Below are positions 52,383-61,019 of a stretch of DNA of 64,000 nt, in pieces (position 1 is the stretch's first letter; each line of letters starts with the position of its first letter). The translations under genes and the position numbers were made by a program. Below the pieces are notes generated by a model. That model saw nothing but the letters and a program-made list of their open reading frames with translations, ran no database searches and had not been told where the DNA came from. The DNA lies in assembly GCF_019264485.1 (NCBI RefSeq), contig NZ_JAHVAA010000006.1, forward strand, positions 226,887 to 290,886, read 5' to 3'. This DNA comes from Sediminibacterium sp. Its GTDB lineage: Bacteria > Bacteroidota > Bacteroidia > Chitinophagales > Chitinophagaceae.

Positions 52383-52564
52383 TACCTATTGAGTTTCAAC
52401 TCTGAAAATAAGGATTTATGTAGGTATTTCACACCCTATTCCATTTCTGATTGCTTATTTTACCACAGATAGACAGATTTTAGCAGCAAATCTGACATCC
52501 ATGGTTATTTCAACCAGTATGACAATACCTGTTACATTTTTGAAACGGATACAATTAAAGAATG

Positions 52565-52795
52565 TTACTCCTGAAAATCAATAGGTTTACTCCAGAGACG
52601 GATCACATACCATAAATAGGCAGTCAGGCTTATTACAAACCAGATATAAAAAAGGATATTACCTGTCGTTACTTTCTCATGAATAAACGCGTGATCATAC
52701 ATAATGCCGGCTGTAGAATTGATGGCCAGCCACAACAATCCCAGTGAAAGTGTATTAACGATACGAAGCAGGTATTTTCTAATGCCGGGTTCCAA
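52565..52795 (-). CDS. Small membrane protein, 76 residues, unknown
   Basis: A short protein with two predicted transmembrane helices (about residues 10-28 and 44-66) and a conserved-looking loop MYDHAFIHEKVTTGN between them. The tail RLWSKPIDFQE is cytoplasmic by the positive-inside rule. I do not recognise a named family. It lies between the VanZ-like gene and the M23 peptidase on the same strand, with gaps of about 180 and 164 nt, so it is probably transcribed alone. The call rests on an intact frame with membrane pattern. Confidence 0.6.
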   Translation of the reverse strand: MEPGIRKYLLRIVNTLSLGLLWLAINSTAGIMYDHAFIHEKVTTGNILFYIWFVISLTAYLWYVIRLWSKPIDFQE

Positions 52796-52939
52796 TGGAC
52801 TGAGATTGTATTACAAAATACAAACAGTAGGGATGAATGTTCTCTAAAACAGCTTTTCTTTTCAGAAATGAGAACATATTTACTGGCCGTAAGCCGGTTT
52901 TTTTTCAGAATATCTGCTAAGAAAACACCTAACTACTCC

Positions 52940-52967
52940 TAGCTCATAGCTACTTGCTACTAGTCCA
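52940..52967. repeat. Heptad block, TAGCTAC words, entering the M23 peptidase gene
   Basis: Four words at 7-nt steps: TAGCTCA, TAGCTAC, TTGCTAC, TAGTCCA. The last covers the stop codon of the minus-strand peptidase gene (52960-52962) and its final codons. This repeats the pattern seen at the response regulator gene end. Confidence 0.75.
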
Positions 52968-53931
52968 TACTCTGGTTACTCGCTGCTGCCAGTTTAAGCA
53001 GACGATCAAATTGAGCTGGTGTAAGATCGTTGTAGAAATAGTAAATCGGATTAACAGGTGTTCCGCGGTGGTGTACTTCATAATGACAGTGCGGACCAGA
53101 GCTTTTGCCGGTATTTCCAACATAACCGATAACTTCACCCCTTTTTACCCTTTGCCCAACCCTTGCTTTAATGCGGTACATATGTCCGTAAAGTGTTTCG
53201 TAGTTATTACCATGGTTAAGCACCACCCTGTTTCCAAAACCACCGGTATTAAAACCCGCATCTGAAACCACTCCGTCTGCTGTTGCATAAATAGGTGTAC
53301 CCTGTGGTGCGGTAAAATCCATACCCATATGGGCTCTTCTGTCTTTGTAAATGGGATCAATCCGATAGCCGTATCCGGAAGCAATACGGGTAAGGTTTTT
53401 ATTACTGATAGGTTGTATGGCAGGAATAGACGCCAGTAACTGGGCCTTATTTTTTACCATTTTCGTGATCTCATCAAAAGAACGTTCCTGGTAGGCCATG
53501 CGTAAAGCCAGGTTATTCAATTGGGCCGTCATGTTTTTAACCAGTTCTGTTGAACCCATACCCTGCACCAATTGTACCTCTTTCCGCTTTTCCATCTCTC
53601 GAACACGGGCGCTATCCGGAATGGGTTTGGCCTCAAAAATGGAGCGGTAAACAGTATTATCGCGATTGGCAATTTCGTCCATCTGTAGCTCCAGTTGTTT
53701 CAACCGTTCCTGCATAATGCTGTAATTCTGACGTAAATCGTCGTTCTGCTGACGGAGCAATTTTTCTTTGGGGGAGTCGATATACCTGAAAGCAATGGCA
53801 AAAATGATGATACCGGTAACAATGGATGCGGCTATAAAACCAAATAACTGTAATAAACGCACCCGCAGGGGAGTCTCCAGCTTTTCATAACGAAGCGTAT
53901 GCGTATTATAGTAATATTTGATCTTTTTCAT
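52960..53931 (-). CDS. M23 family metallopeptidase (LytM domain), membrane-anchored
   Basis: A 323-residue protein with a cytoplasmic N-terminus, one membrane helix (about 30-50) and a coiled coil (LLRQQNDDLRQNYSIMQERLKQLELQMDEI). The C-terminal LytM domain has the zinc motifs H201-x-x-x-D205 (HMGMDFTAPQG) and H281-x-H283 (GPHCHYEVH), both complete. Such enzymes cut peptidoglycan cross-links and act in division or cell-wall growth. The domain order matches M23 proteins widely conserved in Bacteroidota that are encoded divergently from alaS, as here. The last codons lie in a heptad block. No clear -7 box is seen ahead of it. Confidence 0.92.
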   Translation of the reverse strand: MKKIKYYYNTHTLRYEKLETPLRVRLLQLFGFIAASIVTGIIIFAIAFRYIDSPKEKLLRQQNDDLRQNYSIMQERLKQLELQMDEIANRDNTVYRSIFEAKPIPDSARVREMEKRKEVQLVQGMGSTELVKNMTAQLNNLALRMAYQERSFDEITKMVKNKAQLLASIPAIQPISNKNLTRIASGYGYRIDPIYKDRRAHMGMDFTAPQGTPIYATADGVVSDAGFNTGGFGNRVVLNHGNNYETLYGHMYRIKARVGQRVKRGEVIGYVGNTGKSSGPHCHYEVHHRGTPVNPIYYFYNDLTPAQFDRLLKLAAASNQSMD

Positions 53932-53955
53932 AAATCGGGGGGAAGCGCTCGTCTG

Positions 53956-53988
53956 ATTGCTACAGAACAGGCCAATTCCTTACCTTTG
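53956..53988 (+). promoter_or_regulatory. Promoter of alaS
   Basis: ATTG (53956-53959), 21-nt spacer, TACCTTTG (53981-53988). The -7 box is a full match to TAnnTTTG. Predicted start is near 53994, giving a leader of about 55 nt. Confidence 0.6.
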
Positions 53989-54050
53989 ATGCCTTTCTAA
54001 AGCGCTCAAAGATAGCTTCTGAGCGACTAAAATACAGTTTTTAAAATTTT

Positions 54051-56666
54051 ATGACCAGCGCAGAGATCAGAAAGCAGTTTTTGGATTTTTTTGCTTCCAA
54101 GCAACACCAGATTGTACCATCGGCACCAATCGTGGTAAAAAACGATCCTACCCTCCTGTTTACCAATGCAGGAATGAACCAGTTTAAAGACTATTTCCTG
54201 GGCAATAAAAAAGCAGAAAATCCACGAATAGCAGATACCCAAAAATGCCTGCGTGTAAGTGGAAAACACAACGACCTCGAAGAAGTAGGTGTAGACACTT
54301 ATCACCATACCATGTTCGAAATGCTGGGCAACTGGAGCTTTGGTAATTATTTCAAAACCGAGGCCATTACCTGGAGCTGGGAACTGTTGACAGAAGTGTA
54401 CAAACTGGATAAAGAACGTTTATACGTTACCATATTTGAAGGCGATGAAAAAGAAGGTATTCCTCGCGATGAAGAAGCATTCCGGGAATGGAAAAAAGTA
54501 ATTCCTGAAGACAGAATATTACTCGGTAATAAAAAAGATAATTTTTGGGAAATGGGTGATACCGGACCCTGTGGCCCCTGCACCGAGATACATGTAGATT
54601 GCCGACCCGACACAGAAAGAATAGCAGTTGAAGGAAAAACACTGGTAAACAACGATCATCCCCAGGTGATTGAAATATGGAACAATGTATTCATCCAGTT
54701 CAATCGTTTAAAAGACGGAAGCCTGGAACCCTTGCCCGCCAAGCATGTTGACACAGGCATGGGCTTTGAGCGATTGGTACGTGTAATACAGGGAAAACAA
54801 AGTAATTACGATACAGATGTATTTACCGGCACCATTGCAACAGTTGAAAAAATTACCGGAAAAAAATACGATTACAGCAACAGTAAACAGGCCATTGCAT
54901 TTCGTGTGCTGGCCGATCATATAAGAGCCATTTCATTTACCATTGCCGATGGACAATTACCCGCTAATACAGGCGCCGGATATGTTATCAGGAGAATTTT
55001 AAGAAGAGCCGTTCGTTACTATTATTCTTACCTCGACTACAAACAACCCCTGCTTTTTCAATTAGTACCGGTTATTGCGTCACAGTTTGCAACTGTCTTT
55101 ACTGAGTTAGCACAGCAGTTAGATTTTGTAAGTAAAGTAGTGAAAGAAGAAGAAGATGCTTTCCTTAGAACTTTGGATAAAGGTTTGAAAAGAATTGATG
55201 ATATTATTCAGTCTGCTTCAACATCAACCATCCCGGGCAAAGCTGCTTTTGAGTTGTTTGATACCTATGGTTTCCCGATTGACCTTACCCGGCTTATTGC
55301 TGCTGAAAATAATTTATCGGTAGATGAACCTGGCTTTGAAGCAGAAATGCAACAACAGAAAAACCGCAGCCGTGCTGCTACGGCTGTAGATACAGAAGAC
55401 TGGGTACTTGTAAATGAAAGCAACGAAAATCATTTTGCAGGTTATACGGATATTGAAACCAGAACACGCGTCAGCAAATACAGAAAAGTAAAAGCAAAAG
55501 GAAAAGAAGCTTACCAGCTTGTATTGGAAAACACACCTTTTTATGCTGAGAGTGGCGGACAGGTAGGCGACAGCGGCACACTAAACTTCGATGGAGAAAC
55601 GATTGAGGTCTTCGATACCAAAAAAGAAAATAACCTCATCATCCATTTTTGTGAAAGCTTACCCGCAGCAATTGATGCTCCGGTACTGGCAAAAATCGAT
55701 TTATTAAAAAGACAATCTACAGCCATTCATCATAGTGCCACCCATTTACTACATGCCGCACTCAGACAGGTTCTTGGTGTTCATGTAGCACAGAAAGGCA
55801 GTCTTGTAAATGAATCGCAGTTAAGATTCGATTTCTCTCATTTCTCTAAAGTAAGTGATGAAGAAATAAATACCATTGAACAGATCGTGAATCAGAAGAT
55901 TCGTGAAAACATTCCGGTGGTTATCAAAGAAATGGGGAAAGATGAAGCAGTAGCAATGGGTGCCATGGCTTTATTTGGAGAGAAATATGGAGATAAAGTG
56001 CGCGTTGTTATCATCGACCCTAACTATTCGATAGAACTTTGTGGAGGTACCCATGTAGGCGCAACAGGCGAACTGGGTTTATTTAAAATAAAATCTGAGT
56101 CAGCTGTAGCTGCAGGTGTAAGAAGAATGGAAGCCGTCAGCGGACTTGTTGCAGAGCAGTTTATTACGGAGCAACTGACACAATTAAATGCCATCCGCGA
56201 AACTTTAAAAAATCCGAAAGAGATTCTGAAAGCAGTAGAAACCCTTTATGCTGATAATAATGAACTGAAAAAGAAAATTGAGAGCCTGGAAGCAAAACAG
56301 CTCACCCTCATTAAACAGGAATTATTACAACAGGTGGAAACAATTAATGGTGTGCAGTTTATCGGAGCCATTATTGAGATCAGTAATGCAGATGGTTTGA
56401 AAAAACTTTGCTTCGATCTGAAAGATGCTCTTTCAAATTATATCATTACCCTCGCTGCCAATATTGAAGGTAAAGCCAACGTAGCTATTGCTGTTGCTGA
56501 TGAATTGGTAAGCAGTAAGGGACTGGAAGCGCCAAAACTGATAAAAGAACATGTTGCAGGTATAATCAAGGGCGGCGGCGGTGGACAAAAAACACTGGCT
56601 ACTGCAGGTGGTCAGGATGCGAGTAATTTGCCACAGGTAATAGAGAAAATAAAATCACTGTTATAA
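54051..56666 (+). CDS. alaS: Alanine-tRNA ligase
   Basis: An 871-residue class II aminoacyl-tRNA synthetase. The N-terminus MTSAEIRKQFLDFFASKQHQIVPSAP and FTNAGMNQFKDYFLG are the class II motif 1/2 region. The editing domain has HSATHLLHAALRQVLG (the HxxxH zinc site) and CGGTHVGATGELGLFKI (third and fourth ligands). The C-Ala domain ends GGGGGQKTLATAGGQDASNLPQVIEKI, with the glycine-rich hinge intact. Length is normal. It charges tRNA-Ala and removes misactivated Ser and Gly. A terminator hairpin follows at 56684-56708. Confidence 0.97.
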   Translation: MTSAEIRKQFLDFFASKQHQIVPSAPIVVKNDPTLLFTNAGMNQFKDYFLGNKKAENPRIADTQKCLRVSGKHNDLEEVGVDTYHHTMFEMLGNWSFGNYFKTEAITWSWELLTEVYKLDKERLYVTIFEGDEKEGIPRDEEAFREWKKVIPEDRILLGNKKDNFWEMGDTGPCGPCTEIHVDCRPDTERIAVEGKTLVNNDHPQVIEIWNNVFIQFNRLKDGSLEPLPAKHVDTGMGFERLVRVIQGKQSNYDTDVFTGTIATVEKITGKKYDYSNSKQAIAFRVLADHIRAISFTIADGQLPANTGAGYVIRRILRRAVRYYYSYLDYKQPLLFQLVPVIASQFATVFTELAQQLDFVSKVVKEEEDAFLRTLDKGLKRIDDIIQSASTSTIPGKAAFELFDTYGFPIDLTRLIAAENNLSVDEPGFEAEMQQQKNRSRAATAVDTEDWVLVNESNENHFAGYTDIETRTRVSKYRKVKAKGKEAYQLVLENTPFYAESGGQVGDSGTLNFDGETIEVFDTKKENNLIIHFCESLPAAIDAPVLAKIDLLKRQSTAIHHSATHLLHAALRQVLGVHVAQKGSLVNESQLRFDFSHFSKVSDEEINTIEQIVNQKIRENIPVVIKEMGKDEAVAMGAMALFGEKYGDKVRVVIIDPNYSIELCGGTHVGATGELGLFKIKSESAVAAGVRRMEAVSGLVAEQFITEQLTQLNAIRETLKNPKEILKAVETLYADNNELKKKIESLEAKQLTLIKQELLQQVETINGVQFIGAIIEISNADGLKKLCFDLKDALSNYIITLAANIEGKANVAIAVADELVSSKGLEAPKLIKEHVAGIIKGGGGGQKTLATAGGQDASNLPQVIEKIKSLL

Positions 56667-56683
56667 AGTTTTGCAATCTTTGT

Positions 56684-56708
56684 GCCATCCGGTTTAAAGC
56701 CGGATGGC
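56684..56708 (+). terminator. Intrinsic terminator of alaS
   Basis: A 9-bp perfect stem (56684-56692, 56700-56708), 7-nt loop, followed by ATTTTCATTT. It starts 18 nt after the alaS stop. An ATG at 56704 in the frame of the next gene lies inside the stem and is therefore an unlikely start. Confidence 0.8.
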
Positions 56709-56721
56709 ATTTTCATTTCAT

Positions 56722-57234
56722 ATGGGTCCGGTTATATTCACCAGCAAGCGATTATTATTTCGTCAATTCAATATTGATGATGCAGCATTGATTCATCATA
56801 TGAACAGTGACCCATTGGTGCTGAAATACGTTCATGAACTACCGAGTACACCCGAAAGAGCATTTGAAAGATTACAGAACAGTATATTACCACACTACAA
56901 TCAATATGGTTATGGCAGATGGGCCGTACAACTGAAAGAGGGTAATGATTTTATAGGCTGGTGCGGCTTAAAATTCAGACCGGAAAGAAAGGAAACCGAT
57001 CTGGGTTATCGTTTTATTCCATCTTACTGGGGTAATGGTTATGCCAGTGAAGCAGCTATGGCCTGTCTGGAATATGGCTTCCATCATTTATTGTTAAACC
57101 GCATTACCGCCACTGCCCATGTGAAAAACACTGCTTCTCTCCGCATCATTCAAAAATGCAACATGCAATACCTCCGCGATGAAGTAGTTGACCATTGTCC
57201 GGTTAAAAGTTTTGAAAAACTGAAAAGCGAATAG
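56722..57234 (+). CDS. GNAT family N-acetyltransferase (RimJ/RimL-like)
   Basis: A 170-residue acetyltransferase of the RimJ/RimL type (Acetyltransf_3). It begins ITFTSKRLLFRQF-like (VIFTSKRLLFRQFNIDDAALIHHMNSD) and has the acetyl-CoA motif GYRFIPSYWGNGYASEAAMACLEYGFHHL followed by NRITATAHVKNTASLRIIQKCNM, the family's closing strands. Substrate may be a protein N-terminus, an antibiotic or a small amine; it cannot be told from sequence. I prefer the ATG at 56722 over the in-frame ATG at 56704, which lies within the alaS terminator stem. It may depend on read-through from alaS, since no promoter is evident. Confidence 0.87.
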   Translation: MGPVIFTSKRLLFRQFNIDDAALIHHMNSDPLVLKYVHELPSTPERAFERLQNSILPHYNQYGYGRWAVQLKEGNDFIGWCGLKFRPERKETDLGYRFIPSYWGNGYASEAAMACLEYGFHHLLLNRITATAHVKNTASLRIIQKCNMQYLRDEVVDHCPVKSFEKLKSE

Positions 57235-57244
57235 CCCTATAGTT

Positions 57245-57317
57245 AATGGCTGATAATTACTTTTTCTTCCATTGACCCTTTACTATGAACTATCAGCCAT
57301 AAGCCATTAACCATTTG
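57245..57317. repeat. Heptad repeat with inverted arm, word CCATnnn
   Basis: Seven words at exact 7-nt steps from 57269: CCATTGA, CCCTTTA, CTATGAA, CTATCAG, CCATAAG, CCATTAA, CCATTTG. The sequence 57246-57255 is a 10-bp perfect inverted copy of 57291-57300, and 57242-57249 also pairs with 57304-57311. It lies just after the GNAT gene stop. Confidence 0.88.
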
Positions 57318-57374
57318 CCAAATCATTAACCTTTTTTAACATTTCCGAAACCCTTCGTATATTCTTTTTTCCTG

Positions 57375-57382
57375 TACATTTG
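57375..57382 (+). promoter_or_regulatory. -7 box of the double-PDZ protein gene
   Basis: TACATTTG is a full TAnnTTTG match, 37 nt before the ATG at 57420. The -33 region shows only CTTC/TTCG at 17-18 nt spacing. Confidence 0.5.
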
Positions 57383-57419
57383 ACTACTAAACATTTCGTA
57401 CACTTTAAAAAAGAACCCT

Positions 57420-58373
57420 ATGTATCGCAAATGGATGGCAGTACTGGTACTGTTTACAGGTATTACAGCCACTGCACAAACAACTGAAAAAGAAAAAGCA
57501 GATAAAGATCCTAAAGAGAAGATCAGTAAAAAACTCTCCATTGTGGTTGATGGCAACAAAGTAACCATCAATGGTAAGGATATGAAAGACATGAGTCCGG
57601 AGGAAATGGAAAAACTGGGTGATCTTGATATGCTGAAATCAAGCCCGGGTCTGCGTATGATATTGCCCAGAGATGGCGGAGGTAACTTCTTTAAACTTGA
57701 TGGCTCAAGTGCCGATAGATTTGCCGGTACACCTCGTGCTCTTCTGGGTGTAATGAGTGAAAAGCATGAAAAAGGTGCAAAAATTACTTCGGTAACCAAA
57801 GAAAGTGCTGCTGCAAAAGCAGGTTTACAGAAAGATGATATCATTACCAAAGTAAATGATGCAGCCATCGGCGACAGTGAAGATCTCTATGAAACCATCG
57901 GTAAATATAAACCTGAGGAAAAAGTAACCATTCATTACCTGCGCGACGGCCAGACAAAAACAGCTGTTGCAACTTTAGGCAAGACCATGGAAATGGGTTT
58001 TGATTTTGACTTTGGCGACAATTTTAACCATGACTTTAACTTCAAAATGCCTGGTACCAGTATGCCGCGCGTTTTCCTCGATAAAATAGCTTCTAAACCC
58101 AGACTGGGAATGGCCATTGAAGACACAGAAGACAGCAAAGGTGTAAAAGTTACTGATGTAGATGAGGAAACGCCTGCTGACAAAGCCGGCATGAAAAAAG
58201 AAGACATCATTACTTCACTCAACGGGAAGGCGGTAAATTCTGTAGACGAAATTAAAGAAGCACTGAAAAACCTTAAAGATGGCGATACCGTAAAAGCGGG
58301 TATTACAAGAGCGGGTAAAACTCAAACCATTGAAATTAAATTGCCGAAAAAACTAAAAACGGCCGATCTGTAA
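57420..58373 (+). CDS. Exported protein with two PDZ domains and no protease domain
   Basis: A 317-residue protein with a signal peptide (1-19, ending ITATAQ) and a Lys/Asp-rich N-terminal stretch (TEKEKADKDPKEKISKK). PDZ domain 1 covers about residues 105-185 (LLGVMSEKHEKGAKITSVTKESAAAKAGLQKDDIITKVN). PDZ domain 2 covers about 222-312 (PRLGMAIEDTEDSKGVKVTDVDEETPADKAGMKKEDIITSLNGK). They are joined by an Asp/Phe/Asn-rich linker (FDFDFGDNFNHDFNFKMPG). The layout copies the C-terminal half of DegP/HtrA, but there is no trypsin-like catalytic domain. It could be a periplasmic adaptor binding protein C-termini. It is monocistronic, with its own promoter and terminator. Confidence 0.88.
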   Translation: MYRKWMAVLVLFTGITATAQTTEKEKADKDPKEKISKKLSIVVDGNKVTINGKDMKDMSPEEMEKLGDLDMLKSSPGLRMILPRDGGGNFFKLDGSSADRFAGTPRALLGVMSEKHEKGAKITSVTKESAAAKAGLQKDDIITKVNDAAIGDSEDLYETIGKYKPEEKVTIHYLRDGQTKTAVATLGKTMEMGFDFDFGDNFNHDFNFKMPGTSMPRVFLDKIASKPRLGMAIEDTEDSKGVKVTDVDEETPADKAGMKKEDIITSLNGKAVNSVDEIKEALKNLKDGDTVKAGITRAGKTQTIEIKLPKKLKTADL

Positions 58374-58412
58374 GATTGTGTAAGCATTTCTCTAATTCTC
58401 ATGTGTATATAT

Positions 58413-58452
58413 ACCGCGTTACCCTGACAATGGAAGGGTTGGCGCGGTTTTT
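58413..58452 (+). terminator. Intrinsic terminator of the double-PDZ gene
   Basis: ACCGCG...CGCGGT stem with an inner ACCCT/AGGGT pairing, followed by seven T on the plus strand. It starts 40 nt after the stop codon. Confidence 0.8.
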
Positions 58453-58516
58453 TTATTCGTATTTTTAAACCCACCCTTTTAAAGGTGATAAAAACATACG
58501 TTTAAAAAAACTGTTT

Positions 58517-59497
58517 ATGAGATATTTACTGCTTACACTTTTTGTGGGAACCCTTTTCCAATCGTCGGCACAGGTATATCAATCCAAACAACCATTGGTG
58601 CATACCTACTCTATTGTAGCAAGAGATGTCAATACCGGAGAAATGGCCGTGGGTGTTCAAAGCCATTGGTTTAGTGTGGGCACATCTGTACCCTGGGCAG
58701 AAGCAGGTGTGGGTGCAGTAGCTACCCAGTCTTTTGTTGATAAATCTTATGGCCCCAAAGCCCTTGACTTACTTAAAAAAGGGCTGACGGCGCAGGAGGT
58801 ATTAAACCAGTTAACAGCCGCCGATCCGGGAAGAGAAGTACGACAGGTAGCCATTATTGATGCAAAGGGCAATGTGGCAACACATACAGGTAAAAACTGC
58901 ATACAGGTGGCGAGCCATATTAAAGGCATTAACTATAGTGTGCAAAGCAATATGATGCTGGGCGATAAGGTAGATGAATATATGTCGGAGGCATTTGAAA
59001 AAAGCAACGGTAAACCATTGGCCGAAAGAGTATTGCTTGCGTTGGAAGCCGCTCAAAAAGCTGGCGGAGATATTCGTGGCATGCAGGCTGCAGCCATTAT
59101 TGTGGTACCCGGAAAACCAACCGAAAGCTGGAACAATAAAACGGTAGATATAAGGGTGGATGACGCAAAAGAACCCCTGAAAGAGCTGCGTCGTTTATAC
59201 AAGGTACACCTTGCCTATCAGCATATGAATGATGGTGACCTTGCAGTAGAGAAAAATGATATGTCGAAAGCCATGGCCGATTATAACGCAGCCATGCAAC
59301 TTTTTCCTGAGAACCTGGAAATGCAGTTCTGGACCGCTATCACCCTGGCCAACAATAAACAGGTGGATAAGGCCCTGCCCATGCTGAAAAAGATTTTTTT
59401 ACAGGATAAAAACTGGAAAGAACTTACCCGTCGTTTGCCTGCAGTTAACCTGCTTACTGTAGCCGAAAAGGACCTGAAACGGATTCTTTCCCTATAA
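58517..59497 (+). CDS. DUF1028 family protein with C-terminal TPR-like helices
   Basis: A 326-residue exported protein (signal peptide 1-18, ending FQSSAQ). Residues about 27-225 match DUF1028, an Ntn-hydrolase-like fold: HTYSIVARDVNTGEMAVGVQSHWFSVGTSVPWAEAGVGAVATQS, GLTAQEVLNQLTAADPGREVRQVAIID, YSVQSNMMLGDKVDEYM, GDIRGMQAAAIIVV. The C-terminal 100 residues form TPR-like helices (YKVHLAYQHMNDGDLAVEKNDMSKAMADYNAAMQLFPENLEM). DUF1028 proteins are found in many bacteria and archaea; their activity is unknown, though the fold suggests an amide hydrolase. A -7-like box TATTTTTA lies at 58460-58467. gatB follows 62 nt later. Confidence 0.9.
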   Translation: MRYLLLTLFVGTLFQSSAQVYQSKQPLVHTYSIVARDVNTGEMAVGVQSHWFSVGTSVPWAEAGVGAVATQSFVDKSYGPKALDLLKKGLTAQEVLNQLTAADPGREVRQVAIIDAKGNVATHTGKNCIQVASHIKGINYSVQSNMMLGDKVDEYMSEAFEKSNGKPLAERVLLALEAAQKAGGDIRGMQAAAIIVVPGKPTESWNNKTVDIRVDDAKEPLKELRRLYKVHLAYQHMNDGDLAVEKNDMSKAMADYNAAMQLFPENLEMQFWTAITLANNKQVDKALPMLKKIFLQDKNWKELTRRLPAVNLLTVAEKDLKRILSL

Positions 59498-59545
59498 TTC
59501 TCTCATAAAATAATAAATCTGGCCTCTGGGGTAAGGCAGGTACAG

Positions 59546-59553
59546 TATTTTTG
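59546..59553 (+). promoter_or_regulatory. -7 box of gatB, predicting a leaderless mRNA
   Basis: TATTTTTG is a full match to TAnnTTTG and ends 6 nt before the gatB ATG at 59560. With the usual distance from -7 box to start, transcription would begin at or just before the ATG. Confidence 0.5.
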
Positions 59554-59559
59554 CAGTTC

Positions 59560-61005
59560 ATGTTATTACAGGAAAAATACGAAGCAGTTATTGGATTAGA
59601 AGTACATGCACAACTGGCAACAGCCAGTAAATTATTTTGTGGCGACAGTACCGGTTTTGGTGCCGCCCCTAATACACATGTAAGTCCTATAACACTAGGT
59701 CATCCAGGAACATTACCCAAAACCAATAAAAAAGCTGTTGAGTATGCCATAAAAATGGGATTGGCCTGTAATTGCGAAATTGAAAAAGATAACTATTTCG
59801 CAAGAAAAAATTATTTCTATCCCGATCTGCCCAAAGGTTACCAGATATCGCAACATACTACTCCTATCTGTAAAGCAGGTTATGTAACCATCCACACAAG
59901 TACTGGCAGAAAAGATGTACAACTGAACCGTATTCACCTCGAAGAAGATGCGGGTAAAAGTATTCATGACCTGGAAGATGATTTTACCTGTATCGATTTA
60001 AACCGTGCCGGTACGCCGCTGATTGAAATAGTAACAGAACCCGATCTGCATAGTGCCGAGGAAGCCTGGCATTATGTAACTGAAATCAGAAAATTGGTAC
60101 AATGGCTTGATATCTGCGACGGAAATATGGAGGAAGGTAGTTTGCGTTGCGATGCCAATATATCTGTTCGCCTGAGGGGTGAAAAAAAATTAGGTACACG
60201 GGTGGAAGTAAAGAACCTGAACTCCATTCGCAATGTAAAAAAAGCCATTGAATTTGAGATAGACCGTATTATTGGCTTACTGGAAGAAGGAAAAACCATA
60301 CAGCAGCAAACCAGGAGTTTCGATGCATCCAACGACACTACATTTGCTATTCGTGATAAGGAAGAAGCCAATGATTACCGCTATTTCCCTGATCCCGATC
60401 TGGCACCTTTTCATTTATCACCCGACTATATTCAGGCAATCAATACAGACTTACCTGAGCTGCCAAATGCGTTGACTGAAAAATATATGAGCAGGTTTGG
60501 CTTAAGTGAATACGATGCTGCTCAATTATGCGATGCAAAGTCAACTGCCCATTATTTTGAGTCAGTAATACTACACAGTCAACAATACAAAGCTATTGCC
60601 AACTGGATGCTGGGGCCTATTCGCCAATATTTAAATGACCAGCAAAAAGATTTTAGCAACCTCTTGCTCAAGCCTGCTACACTGGCCGCCTTAATTGAAC
60701 TGGTGCAGCTTAGTAAGGTTAACTTCTCTGTTGCGTCTTCTAAACTGTTACCGGTTTTATTGGAAAATAACGCTGATCCACTTGTACTTGCAGAATCTAT
60801 GAACCTGATGCAGGTGAGTGATGAAAATGCCATTGAAGCCTGGGTAAATGAAGCCATTGCTGCAATGCCCGACAAAGTAGCTGAATATAAAAAAGGGAAA
60901 AAGGGATTAATCGGCTTATTTGTCGGTGAAGTAAAAAAACGCAGTCAGGGTAAGGCCGATCCCAAACAGGTAACCAGTTTACTGGAACAAAAACTCAATC
61001 AATAA
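59560..61005 (+). CDS. gatB: Aspartyl/glutamyl-tRNA amidotransferase subunit B
   Basis: A 481-residue subunit of GatCAB, which converts Glu-tRNA-Gln and/or Asp-tRNA-Asn to the amidated forms. The start EAVIGLEVHAQLATASKLFCGDS, the YFYPDLPKGYQISQHTTPIC motif, HLEEDAGKSIHD, DLNRAGTPLIEIVTEPD, RCDANISVR and DYRYFPDPDLAP are all hallmarks. The C-terminal YqeY-like tail (GLIGLFVGEVKKRSQGKADPKQVTSLLEQKLN) is complete. gatA and gatC are not in the window. I chose ATG 59560; a TTG 9 nt earlier lies within the -7 box. The TlpA-like gene follows after 14 nt, likely in the same mRNA. Confidence 0.96.
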   Translation: MLLQEKYEAVIGLEVHAQLATASKLFCGDSTGFGAAPNTHVSPITLGHPGTLPKTNKKAVEYAIKMGLACNCEIEKDNYFARKNYFYPDLPKGYQISQHTTPICKAGYVTIHTSTGRKDVQLNRIHLEEDAGKSIHDLEDDFTCIDLNRAGTPLIEIVTEPDLHSAEEAWHYVTEIRKLVQWLDICDGNMEEGSLRCDANISVRLRGEKKLGTRVEVKNLNSIRNVKKAIEFEIDRIIGLLEEGKTIQQQTRSFDASNDTTFAIRDKEEANDYRYFPDPDLAPFHLSPDYIQAINTDLPELPNALTEKYMSRFGLSEYDAAQLCDAKSTAHYFESVILHSQQYKAIANWMLGPIRQYLNDQQKDFSNLLLKPATLAALIELVQLSKVNFSVASSKLLPVLLENNADPLVLAESMNLMQVSDENAIEAWVNEAIAAMPDKVAEYKKGKKGLIGLFVGEVKKRSQGKADPKQVTSLLEQKLNQ

Positions 61006-61019
61006 ATATCAGATAGTGT

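Noticed and set aside
56704..56721. Start of the GNAT protein at the ATG in 56704-56706
   Set aside because: This ATG is inside the alaS terminator stem, and homologues begin near the ATG at 56722.
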